Program-made: the position numbers and the translations under genes
Notes under the pieces: model-generated
The model's input: only the letters and a program-made list of their open reading frames with translations
Databases searched by the model: none
Told to the model about the DNA's origin: nothing
Shown here: positions 1 through 9,905 of the stretch, one piece after another
Layout of the letters: each line of letters opens with the position of its first letter
Numbering within the stretch: the first letter of the stretch is position 1
Source of the DNA: Anaspis maculata
Lineage: Eukaryota; Arthropoda; Insecta; Coleoptera; Scraptiidae
Direction: 5' to 3'
NCBI GenBank assembly: GCA_949128115.1
Contig: OX421961.1
Span: 123,631,050 to 123,695,049, forward strand
Length of the DNA: 64,000 bases

Positions 1-256
1 GAAATGTTTGATGAAATGCGTTACTATAGTTCAATAGAGACTTGTTTCAGTGAACTTAAGTTCAAATTTGAATGAAATCGGTCAAACGATTCAAAAGCTA
101 TGCAAGAAAAACTGTTGGTAAAAAACAACTTTGAAGGCCCTGTATCTCCGTTATTATGCGTTTGCAGGGGTATGTTGATGGAGAAAAGTCCACTTATTTT
201 TCAAATTTCTATCTCCCCGTAAGTTTTGTGACACTTATTCCGGGACACCCTGTATA
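1..256. repeat. Right end of a CACCCTGTA-terminated repeat, cut by the window edge
   Basis: The segment ends in GACACCCTGTATAC near 240-250. It resembles the flank of the palindrome at 48269: both contain an AACAACT(T/C)TGAA-GCC stretch followed by 'TATCTCCGT', near 120-160 here and near 48145-48175 there. This suggests two copies of one dispersed repeat family. The left part of this copy lies outside the window. Confidence 0.45.
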
Positions 257-1263
257 CATTTTGTGCAAAAAACAAAAAGCTAAATAAAGCCTCCTACTGC
301 ACTTTTATTTCTTTATAGTAACTTTTCACTTATCTCATTTATTTATTTCTGGAGTATATTCCATTGATATCGAGTGACGAAGCCATTAATAATTGAAATC
401 AGAAAAGTAACCGATTAGGTATTGCGGGTATTGCCCAGTTGCTTGTTACACTGTTGGGATTTTCTACAGGACTGGAGATAAAGTCCAGGCATTAACTCTG
501 CAATTACGACAGAGGTCTTATTACTCGCGGACTATAAATATTGCACGGTGATACCGGACGGAAACCGCTTTCGCTTGCAGGCGGCGGCACGCGGTGAACT
601 TCAAAGGGAAATATTCAAAATTGATTTCGGTCGATACCATCCATGATATTTGAATTTTGAAAAAAGGTCGATATACAATATTCACCACAGAATAAAATGA
701 CTACCTTAGATTTTGAAAAAGTTTTTTGAAAATTTGAAAAAATCGAATTTTTTTTTTGAAAAATGCAAAAATTGAAATTTTCAAGTACAGCATCAAATAG
801 TAATATATTCTTAAAATAATAACGTTTGAATTTCCAAAATCGGTCTATTGAGTGAATTTTGAGAATGTTAATAGTTTCCGCGCCATCTCGCGTCTCAGAA
901 ACACATTATTTTATCGTCCCTTTTAGCCTTAATTTTGGACGTTAGTATAATATAATTAAGTCCGTTCTTTTGCCAATCGGATCCAGAGTTATGCCAAAAC
1001 ATGCATAACGGCATAGAGATTGAGAAAATAAATTAGTTACATGGGAAATAATGAATCTGGTGAAGTGGGAGCAGCTATTTACATTTCATCCAAGTGAGAA
1101 ACCGATTTTGTGGTATTTTCAGGGACTAGACGAAATTAGTATGTACTAGAATTTATTAAAATTTCTGATGAAAAAAAAACTGAGGTGAGGAGCTACTTCA
1201 TAAGCTAGAGAACTTATAAAGGACCCGCTCTGATGAGTGTGTCAAATCAGCTATATGAATTTT
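257..1263. other. Non-coding AT-rich stretch, nothing recognised
   Basis: No ORF of note. There are A/T homopolymer runs near 715-780. No promoter, RNA gene or repeat structure could be supported. Confidence 0.4.
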
Positions 1264-1728
1264 GGTAATTGTTGACGACCACTACTTCTCGACTTCAGCC
1301 ACCAACTTTTCACGGTAGGTAGACACCACCACAACATCACGTTCGTCGACCGTAGTTTCCTGGGGAAACCACTATTTCCACTGTAAAATGCCCCTTCTTT
1401 GCATTACTTGTCCTACGACGTAAGTACATGCAAGATGGAAGCGTCTTATATAGCTGTTTAAGTGGTTGCCTAGATAATTGTTGACGACGACTACTTCTCG
1501 ACTAGCATTTTCTAAGAGTTAGGCAACCACTTAAACAGCTATATAGGACGCTTCCATCTTGCATGTACTTACGTCGTAGGACAAGTAATGCAAAGAAGGG
1601 GCATTTTACAGTGGAAATAGTGGTTTCTCCAGGAAACTACGGTCGACGAACGTGATGTTGTGGTGGTGTCTACCTACCGTGAAAAGTTGGTGGCTGAAGT
1701 CGAGAAGTAGTGGTCGTCAACAATTACC
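1264..1728. repeat. 465-bp foldback (hairpin) element
   Basis: Arms 1264-1472 and 1520-1728 are near-perfect reverse complements of about 209 bp; 1264+1728 equals 1472+1520, so there is no net indel between arms. The outer ends read GGTAATTGTTGACGACC and its complement. The 47-bp loop (1473-1519) starts with another copy, in direct orientation, of the outer end of the left arm (AATTGTTGACGACGACTAC). A short ORF that runs out of the right arm is not considered a gene. Confidence 0.85.
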
Positions 1729-4366
1729 TGAATTTTTTCAAAGGAATAAATACGAGGTATTTTTAAAATTGAGAATTTCAGATTTCGAGTTTCTCACTGC
1801 CAATTTTAGCGTTCTTCTCCTTTGGGGAACTGGCAAATTGACCGCAATGCTCAATCAAAGCGATTGAAAACCCACAAAACCATCTCGTCCATAACAATAA
1901 CAATACCGACGACCGAATGACTCCCGAATCCTCTCTCATTGCAATTTACGATGCGCCCCCTTTCAAGTTTGCACACCACCGACACACTTAATCCCAATCG
2001 TCTCGTCTTCAGTTGCAATGAAATTAATTTCCAGAAAAAAAACGACAGCTAAACAGGACCGAAAACGACCTCGTAAAACCGTTCGTTAATCCAAATGCCC
2101 CGACGGGTCCACGGTCCGCGAGAGCGAGAGTCTGGCGGTGAAAGAGAGTTCGGCTGGCTGGGCTGGTGCGGGAACACACCGAAAGATTAAAATAAGACCG
2201 CGCCGTCGCCGCCGCCGCCCCGGCGAAAAAAGATCTTTGACAAGAGCACATAAAAGTCAGGAAACGCTCATATATTACAAAGTTTATATGGGTTAGACTT
2301 AGTCTGTAAAAGAACCGACATAATAAAAGATCCAAAACGAAACAAAGGTGAAAAATTTTAAGTGAGCGCCCATAAAAAGCGCTCGCCACTCGCGTTCTCT
2401 TGCCAAAAAAGCCAATCGTAAAATGACTGCTTGAAGTTATGAGTTGCGAACTATAAACTAGGTATGTGCTGTTTAGCAGAGGACGTAAGGCTTCTATCAT
2501 CGTGCGGTAAGTTCGTATACATAACGGTCAGAGAATTCTCGCGGGGACTTCAAATAAATGGCCGGAGGACAAAAGTCATTTGCGGTATATGGTCATCTCG
2601 ACGATCGGTGCAGACATTCCAATTTTTGACGAAAACTTAATGATTTTTCGTCTGATGACCATAAAAGTTGTGTAAATGTCAGTCTGCGGTGCTAAGCTGA
2701 CAGGTAACACAGTTTTAATGAACTTCGACTAAAATACGAGCGTATTTTTTTTTAAACGGCCAATCTTTGGTGGGTATACGAAAGATGCTCATGTTCCGAC
2801 GGTTAATTTTGACTACCCCAAATCCCAGCACCGATAATTAGCAACCAACTATAACTCACAGCAATGCCAGCTTTTAGATCACCATTAGACTCTACAAGAA
2901 CTCTCATACAATTGCAAATGATCCCCGTCCCCCCATTGAATTTTTACGGCTACGAATTTCGTATGAGAACGTAATAAAACCTTAACACGTGTTCCCTTCT
3001 GCTCGCTTCTTTAGTTATAGTTATAGCTTCTCAACAAATTTGTCAGGAGACACCTAAAGTTGACTGTTGTGTTGGAGTTCCATTATGGGAGAGAACAGCA
3101 ACACTTCACGTTGGGCCGTGACCGTATGAAGCGAACGTGAATACATTATAGCTCGGCACCATACAATGATTTAATGACCTGATTATGTTGCCGACTTTTC
3201 TGGCTACGTCGTAACGGAAATAAACTGTCACCTTTGTGTCCAGCTAATAAGGTCGCGTAGGTATGAGTATTTCAGCATGCAGCGAGTATTTCTGAGTACC
3301 GATTTTAAAATGATCCTCGGATCGGAATGAACACGAAACTGAGCAGTGATGTAAGAACACTAAGAACAGGATCTGAAGCTTAACACCAGTGAGCAAGCAA
3401 CCAATTCTACATTTCTACAACTTTTCGACTTTTCTGGGCTACCATCACACTATAGCAATGAAGGTAACAGAACTTATATTAAATACCTGAGGTAGGTTTT
3501 CGGTAAGGTAATGGTCCCACTCATCGTCAGTGTCCCAATGGGGTACTTGCCCAATTTTTTTTTATTGGCTTAATCGATAGTGTGGTTAAAAATAATGAAC
3601 CCGTATTTTATCTTTTTCTTGAATTCCCAAAATTGCGGCCGTGATGCGCGTTTTAAAAATATATTTGTGACGTCACAAATATACTAAAAACTAAACAAGC
3701 AGCACTGTTGGATTGTAAACTCAAAAAACTGTTGAAGTGACATAACAATATTTGAAAAATACAGACATGAAGATCCCACTGACGTTTCCCTATTGTTACC
3801 AACCCTTTGAAAAATGAAAATAAAAAAAAATCTTTTTAACCAATGGATATATTCTCCGGAAATTTTTAGGAAATACTCTTTATTACTCTTGTTGATGATT
3901 AAAAGTATTTTCAGTCAAATCTGTTCCATAATTGCAAGTACCCTATTATCGTCAGTTTTGAAAGGTAGGTATTTGAAAAAAATGAGAAAAATGAATTTTT
4001 GTCATAATTATAGCTAGGTACATCGAAACATTGCACTTTTACCAACATTTTTCAATAAAAGTTACCTACCTAAGTTGCGCATTTCAACTATACGCGCAGA
4101 TTGTTCAGTCGCGTGTCAGCTGCGGTGGTTAGTACCTAGTATTTCAAACTAGCTAGGTGAGACAGCTCACAGGGTATCTAAATTTTGTTACTGTGGTGGA
4201 TAGAGTAACTTTTTATCCTTTTGTAAATACCTTTTTGGCATGATGAAGCATTGATTTTTTTATTATTCAACGCGAGTTCGCGTTTTTTATAATATTTTAT
4301 ACAATATTTGGAGTGACGATATTTGGGACATGCACATCGGATGTCGGGTGGGTCCCAATTATCGTC
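1729..4366. other. Intergenic stretch with a GC-rich, GCC-repeat patch
   Basis: No supported gene. A GC-rich patch at about 2090-2235 contains a CGCCGCCGCCGCC run and lies within a 158-codon minus-strand ORF (2024-2500) of low-complexity, unconvincing protein. The patch could be a host promoter or first-exon region, but the sequence alone does not show that. The rest is AT-rich, with no paired repeats noticed. Confidence 0.35.
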
Positions 4367-6200
4367 ATAGCCCAGGCGCCAGGGAGCAAAAATCAGCTCA
4401 ATAAGGAAATCATTGTTTCCTGGCTGGAAACTAGCTTTAAACGATCTGTGTAGCTTAGGTTTCGACATACCTACTGATTTCCCCCCCTTCGGAAATGTCG
4501 GCGTCATGTCGCCATCATCAACAAGAAGTGCACCAGCGTGGTTTTTGCCGAATTTCTTGATTTTGGGCCATCTGACAACAAAAGATGTGATGAGTCATTT
4601 TGAAACCAATGAAATTCCCTACGGAATAATTTTTTAATGGCCTTTCTGCGACCTATGGTTTTTGAGATAGAGCTTCTGGAAGCAAGAGGCATTGTCGTAA
4701 AAGCTCCATGGCCACTTGACTCGAAAAACTAAAATGTCAATGTGACAAAAAAATTTCAAAATTAGATTTCTCAAGAATCCTTCATGCTATAGTTGTGGTG
4801 ATGGTTTTATTCTCTTTCTCTTGAACCGTTGATTACGAATATAGCAAAGTAAAAAACGTCACATTGTACATATGCAGGGTGTACGGAGGGAATCAAATCA
4901 GATCAGAGAAATTTCACATATTTCTTCGATTTAGCCTATATGCGACACTCTAAGCACCTAACACAAGTCCAATATCAATATGGGTTTGCTCTATAAGCTT
5001 CACTTAATACACGAAAGAAGTGGTCAGCTCACAGCTTTACTGTAAAATGTTTTGAAGGCTCTCTGAAATCATCAAAATATTCAAAATTTACAGTACCAAG
5101 GAATGTATATAACAGTATATTATATACCAAGGGGCCAAAGTGAATTTTTAATTTGGGGATTTGGACCCAAAGGGCCCTCGAGCAACAAACTTCACCCAAA
5201 AGATCAAAAATTCACTTTGGTTTCTTGGTATATAATATACTGTTACATACATTTCTTGCTTCTGTAAATTTTGATGATTTCAGAGGGCCTTCAAAACATT
5301 TTACAGGAAGGCTGTGAGCTGATCACTTCTTAAGTGTATCAAGTGAAGCTTACAGAGCAATGCATATTGATATTGGACTCGTGATAAGTGCTTAGAGTTT
5401 CGCATAGGCTAAATCGAAGAAATATGTCAAATTTCTCTGTTTTGATTTGATTCCCGTAGTACACCCTGTATATGTACAATGTAACGTTTTTGACTCTTTA
5501 ATATTAGTAATCTACGGTTCAAGAGGGAGAGTTGAAGACTATCGCCGCAACTATAGCATTAAGAGTTCTCGAGTAATCTCATTTTGAAATTTTTTGTCAC
5601 ATCGACATTTTAGTTATTCGAGTCAAGTGGCCATGGAGCTTTTACGACAATGACTCTCGCTTCCAGAAGCTCTATCTCAAAGACCATTGGTCCTAGAGAA
5701 TTGATTGGAAAACCAAACTGTAGGGAATTGCATAGGCTTCAAAATGACTCCTCACATCTTTTGCTGTCAGATGACCCAAAATAAGGATATTCGGCAAAAA
5801 CCACGCTGGTGCACTTCTTGTTGATGATGGCGACATGACGCCGACATTTCCGAAAGGGGGGAAACTAGTGTGTCAAAACCTAACCCTGGGTTCCACAAAA
5901 AAGATAATTCGAGATCAGTTGATTCGCGATTTTTGTTGTCAATTTGTAGCCTACTGATCAATGGAAATGCTGGTTTATCTGTCAATAATGAAAAGATGAT
6001 GGGTCTAGTACAGATTTTAGGCATTTTTTGTGGTTAATCACCTAGCATTTAGTAGAAAAAAGTTCAGTTATTCTGCAATCAGCCTTGATCGCTGATCATC
6101 TCTTTTGTGGAACTGACGGTAAGCTACACAGATCGTTTTAAGCTAGTTTCCAGCCAGGTAACAATTATTTCCTTATTGTTTTCCCTGGCGCCTGGGCTAT
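4367..6200. repeat. 1.83-kb imperfect palindrome with a CAGGGTGTAC core element
   Basis: The left arm runs inward from GCCCAGGCGCCAGGG (about 4369) and the right arm outward to CCCTGGCGCCTGGGC (about 6183-6197). Inside, a symmetrical pair reads CAGGGTGTACGG (from 4875) and its counterpart GTACACCCTG (to 5468), centred near 5171. The right arm carries an extra 236-bp insertion at 5884-6119, which explains its greater length. ORFs in the arms are mirror images of each other and are not called as genes. Confidence 0.8.
5884..6119. mobile_element. 236-bp Tourist-like (PIF/Harbinger-type) MITE with TAA target duplication
   Basis: The ends are imperfect inverted repeats of about 22 bp sharing the core GTTCCACAAAA. 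TAA flanks both sides (5881-5883 and 6120-6122). The opposite arm of the surrounding palindrome holds the uninterrupted site with a single TTA/TAA (4455-4457), so the insertion and its 3-bp duplication are directly visible. A 3-bp TWA duplication is characteristic of PIF/Harbinger elements. No coding capacity. Confidence 0.8.
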
Positions 6201-6638
6201 CAGGTCTTCAGAGCCATTGCAGAGAAATTAAATTGTTATTATTATTGTGTTAAGATAGATTATTACTGGCCAAATAAAACATTTTTGCCGTAGAAAAATA
6301 TTCAATTATGCATATACCCAATTATCGTCATGCATTTTCTGTGGAGGTTGCCCCAAAAAAAATGATGATGGAAAGGGGTGACGATGTTAGGAACACAGCT
6401 ATGACGATAATTAGATTTGGATATATTGTGTCCTTCAATAAAGTCCTTTCTTGTTTTTACGTCAAAAATACCTGTTCGATCAAAAAGTATAGCCAATTGA
6501 AAAATATACTTTTATGTAGGTACCTACCCACCCCAGTTAATCAGAGCACAGCTGATACATACCACTCTGATATCATGGAAGTTACAAAGTTATGTTGCAA
6601 AGTTACCTCCAAATCTATGCGGATGCTATAATTATGTA

Positions 6639-7719
6639 CCGGGTGATCATTTGAAAACTATCCACCTGCAATAACTCCAGATTCCTAGTGAATATTTTTT
6701 TGAGCAAAAATAGGTCGATTTTTTATATCGAGGGGGACAACCAAAACATACATTGGCAAATTTCTATATTCACCCCCCTCGCCCCCACTCCCTCCAACTT
6801 TGAAATTTCAAATGACACTACCTACCTTGCGATACATCAAATTGAAGCAAATTAAATTTTCTTTCTGAAAAAAATATTTTCAAAGTTTTCAACCCCACCC
6901 CCTTTTTCCTAAAAATTCTATGACTGTCCCATTTTATATTCTGGACCCCTCATTTTTTTCTCAATTTAGTCGGCGCATCCTAGATAGCATCAAAGAAGGA
7001 AATTTTCGGTGGAGAAAGTGCCACCCAAATTCACCCCTTCGCTCTCCCCCACCTCAACTACCAAGTTGAACAAAACACTACCTACTTTGTGATACATCAA
7101 ATTGAAGGAAATCAAATTCTCTTTCCGAGAAGAATTTTTTTTCAATTTTCTACCCCTCCCCCATTAAATTGGCCATTTGGAGTATTCTAGGGGGGAAATG
7201 GGGGGCTTTAAAAATTGTGAAAAAATTTTTTTCAGGGAGAGAATTCAATTTCCGTCAATTTGATGTATCACAAAGTGGGTATTGACATTTTGAATTTTTG
7301 AGGTCAGGTGGGGGGAGCGAAGGGGTAAATTTGGGTGGCACTTCTTTCATAGAAAATTTTCTCTTTCGATGCTGTGCAGAATGACGTTTACTGTATTGAA
7401 GGGAAATGGAGGTCAAGAATATTAACTTGGACACTCAGAGAATTTTAGGAAGAACAGGGGGTGGGGTTGAAAATTTTCAAAATATTTTTTTTAGAAAGAG
7501 AATTTAATTCTCTTTAATTTGATGTATTGCAAGGTAGGTGGTGTCATTTGAAATTTCAAAGTTGGGGTGAGTGGGGGCGAGGGGGCTCAAGATATAAATT
7601 CTCCAATGTTAGTTTTAGATGTCCCCCTCGATATAAAAATCGACCTGTTTTTGCTCAAAGACATTTGTACTAGGAATCGGGAGATATTGCAGGTGGATAG
7701 TTTTCAAATGATCACCCGG
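6639..7719. repeat. 1.08-kb foldback element, CCGGGTGATC ends, TA-flanked
   Basis: The ends read TA|CCGGGTGATCATTTG and the exact complement CAAATGATCACCCGG|TA. The arms pair almost to the centre (about 7179). Each arm contains two diverged copies, about 265 bp apart, of a block including CACTACCTAC(C/T)TTG and GATACATCAAATTGAAG. The CCGGGTG end looks like a variant of the CAGGGTG end seen elsewhere in the window. No ORF. Confidence 0.8.
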
Positions 7720-7721
7720 TA

Positions 7722-8189
7722 TAGTGTATGAGTAACAAAGCTACGTAGATTTGTAATATATAACGCACATGAATAAATAAACATTACGGTACATGAAGGG
7801 AACTTTTTAGAAGATTTTTTATGTATCAGGTAAGGTATGTAACATTAATACACTGTTTTAAGCGCCTGCGTAAGCAGCGTCACTTTTAATGACAGACGAT
7901 GGAAAGAAAAAAGACACAGAAAACAAAGACAAAAAGATCAAAAGTGTAAATGTGTACCCGTATGATCAAAAACTTTTCTAGTGGCGTATTAAGCCAATTA
8001 GCCGCCCAGAGTCTCAAAAAAATTCCGCCGCCCCCCATTGATTTTTTTGTTTTGCCAAAACTCTTCTTAGTGTTTGATACACTTAGCAATTTCTTCATTG
8101 TTATTTTTAGATAATGATGGGACAAAGAGAAAATGAGTACCTACATTGATTGCGAAACTGTCTCTTAAATGTGTTGTTTCATAATGAGG
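7722..8189. other. Non-coding spacer
   Basis: AT-rich. Short ORFs only, none with recognisable sequence. Confidence 0.35.
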
Positions 8190-8326
8190 TCTATTCTGTA
8201 ACGTTTTAACGGGTCAGTAAAATTTTGAAGGGCGCTGGTTACCTAGGAACGATTAGAAATCGGCTTTTCGATTGGCTGAATTTTTTTCAACGTCCTTTGA
8301 ATTTTAACGGGTTTGATACAGAATCG
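8190..8326. repeat. Short imperfect inverted repeat, possible MITE
   Basis: ATTCTGTAACGTTTTAACGG at the left and a partly complementary GTTTGATACAGAAT at the right enclose about 136 bp. Several mismatches and offsets are present, so the element call is tentative. Confidence 0.3.
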
Positions 8327-8699
8327 CCAGTAATATGAATTATAGTGACTAGTATTTTTTATCCCGACCGATACATGATTTTAATACTTCCTTGAAGAAA
8401 ATGCTTGCTATCCCAGAATTTTGCGCCCATTGTTAGTGACAATGGTAATGTTAGTACTTCTGCAATGAAAACTTAAGACGATGTTAACACCACCCTTGTT
8501 AACGTCCATCAATAAGAACATCGAAAAATAATTACCAAGAGATAATTTGAGGACACTAGGTTGGTAGCACTCTCGAAAATTGATCGTGCCCTTCACTTAA
8601 CCCTGAAAATAACGTAATGTGGGAAAGGATGGGATGTTTTGAATCTTGACATTGTTTCTTAACATCCACCAATAGGAACCCCGGAAATTCAAAAATTCT

Positions 8700-9310
8700 G
8701 ATTCAGCTGTTTCCTGCACCTGCGCTGTGGGTTGTGGGCTGCAGTTGAATGCTTGAATGTGACATTGACAGAGCCTGCGAGCCCAACACTCTCGCCTTGT
8801 ACGAACACTTGGTGCACTCGAACCGTTCGATTCGATCGGTCGCAAAGTGTTTTGACCCTGTCTGCGGCTCCAAGTTTCTTTTGTATTTTGTCTGAACGGG
8901 CACTCGAGGCACCGAAAGTAATTGAAGTAGGCAGAGTAGGCTGTCACAATTTCGAACTTGTCCAAATCGATGGATCGTCCGAAAATTGTGTCGTTTCCAA
9001 GTAATCCTCAGACATGGTCTTGAACGAACACTCTGTGCATCCGTGCGTTTTGGTCCATTCATCAACAAATAGTATTTTAAATGCCATATACTTTGTGTAT
9101 CTGATACAGCATTTGGTGCAAGAAAAAGCTTTCGTACGAGCTTTCGCACAATTATCCAAATGTCTGACGAACAAGTTTGGTCGAAAAACATTCGTACGAG
9201 TGTTCTTATCCTGAATTGAAATCAATGCACTATGTTTGTTTCGAGTGTTCGTATATTAACAACGGATATGAACAGTTGAGGTATTATTCGCGTTCGAACA
9301 TTCGAATACC
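8700..9310 (-). pseudogene. Decayed C2H2 zinc-finger array
   Basis: Read on the minus strand, three frames in turn give finger-like pieces: FECSN (around 9290), KAFSCTKC and then THGCTECSFKT (9000-9150), YFRCLECPFRQ (around 8900) and RFECTKCSYKA (around 8800). Cys-x2-Cys pairs are kept but several of the His-x3-5-His halves and the linkers are broken. The frame changes at least twice within 600 bp. Known C2H2 arrays bind DNA or other macromolecules; this copy could not be translated as one chain. It may be a decayed host gene copy, or exons of a real gene separated by very short introns, which is less likely. No start, splice signals or upstream effector domain were identified. Confidence 0.45.
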
Positions 9311-9714
9311 TCAGCACACAACAGTGAACACCCCATAGGTCGCGGGAACATAACCGTCACCTTGGCACCCGCTATGGCAACGTTGCAAGTATGCCAGACG
9401 TGGCAGCAGCGCATCGCGCATTTCCGCGCTTCAGCCACCTTCGCTTTGCACCAGAAGCTGCTCCGGGTGGATCACTGGATAGAGAAATTAGATACATACG
9501 CCAATCACAGCCCAACTGGACCTAGAGTTCCTTTGTCTAGTGATCTACCCTAAGCCGGCACAACAAAAGCGCCTCTTGCCAGCTTCTTGCCCGCGCTTGC
9601 GCCCGATGGGGTGCCAAAGTACCGCTGCAGAGATTCGCTTGTTTTTGACATTACTCAGTGAAATCGTGAGTTTAGCACATTAATTTTTTTGATAAAGCGA
9701 CATTTGTTCAATGA
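9311..9714. other. GC-richer spacer between zinc-finger remnant and retrotransposon
   Basis: Higher GC than its surroundings at about 9350-9640. No recognisable protein and no terminal repeats. It marks the 5' break of the non-LTR element that follows. Confidence 0.3.
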
Positions 9715-9717
9715 ATA

Positions 9718-9905
9718 ATGATCTATAGAACTCCACAACTGCAGAAAATTTTTTTGCATTGTTATGATGTTTTTAGATGCGATCGTAATTCCCTTAACGG
9801 AAATGGTAATAAAAGAGGTGGAGGAGTTGCTCTGGCCATTCGAAAGCAGCTTAAGGCGCGACCTATTGATATATATATTCCGTCTGTGATTTATTTAGCG
9901 CTGTT
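9718..9905 (+). pseudogene. Endonuclease N-terminal fragment in a different frame from the main ORF
   Basis: The frame starting at 9718 gives YDVFRCDRNSLNG and then KRGGGVALAIRKQL, typical of the apurinic-type (EEP) endonuclease of Jockey/CR1-like elements. The homology then passes into the frame of the main ORF, which reads NIDVVAVEVKL from about 9906. A single-base frameshift between roughly 9870 and 9905 therefore separates the two parts. The first catalytic motifs of the domain are absent because of 5' truncation. Confidence 0.7.

Noticed and set aside
2024..2500. 158-codon minus-strand ORF
   Set aside because: Composition is that of a translated GC-rich repeat (AAAATAR) joined to random hydrophobic sequence; no domain, no start context and no homologous pattern recognised.
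4178..4692. ORFs on both strands near 4178-4692
   Set aside because: They lie in the arm of the 4367-6200 palindrome, and related mirror sequence occurs in the other arm with stops; explained by the repeat.
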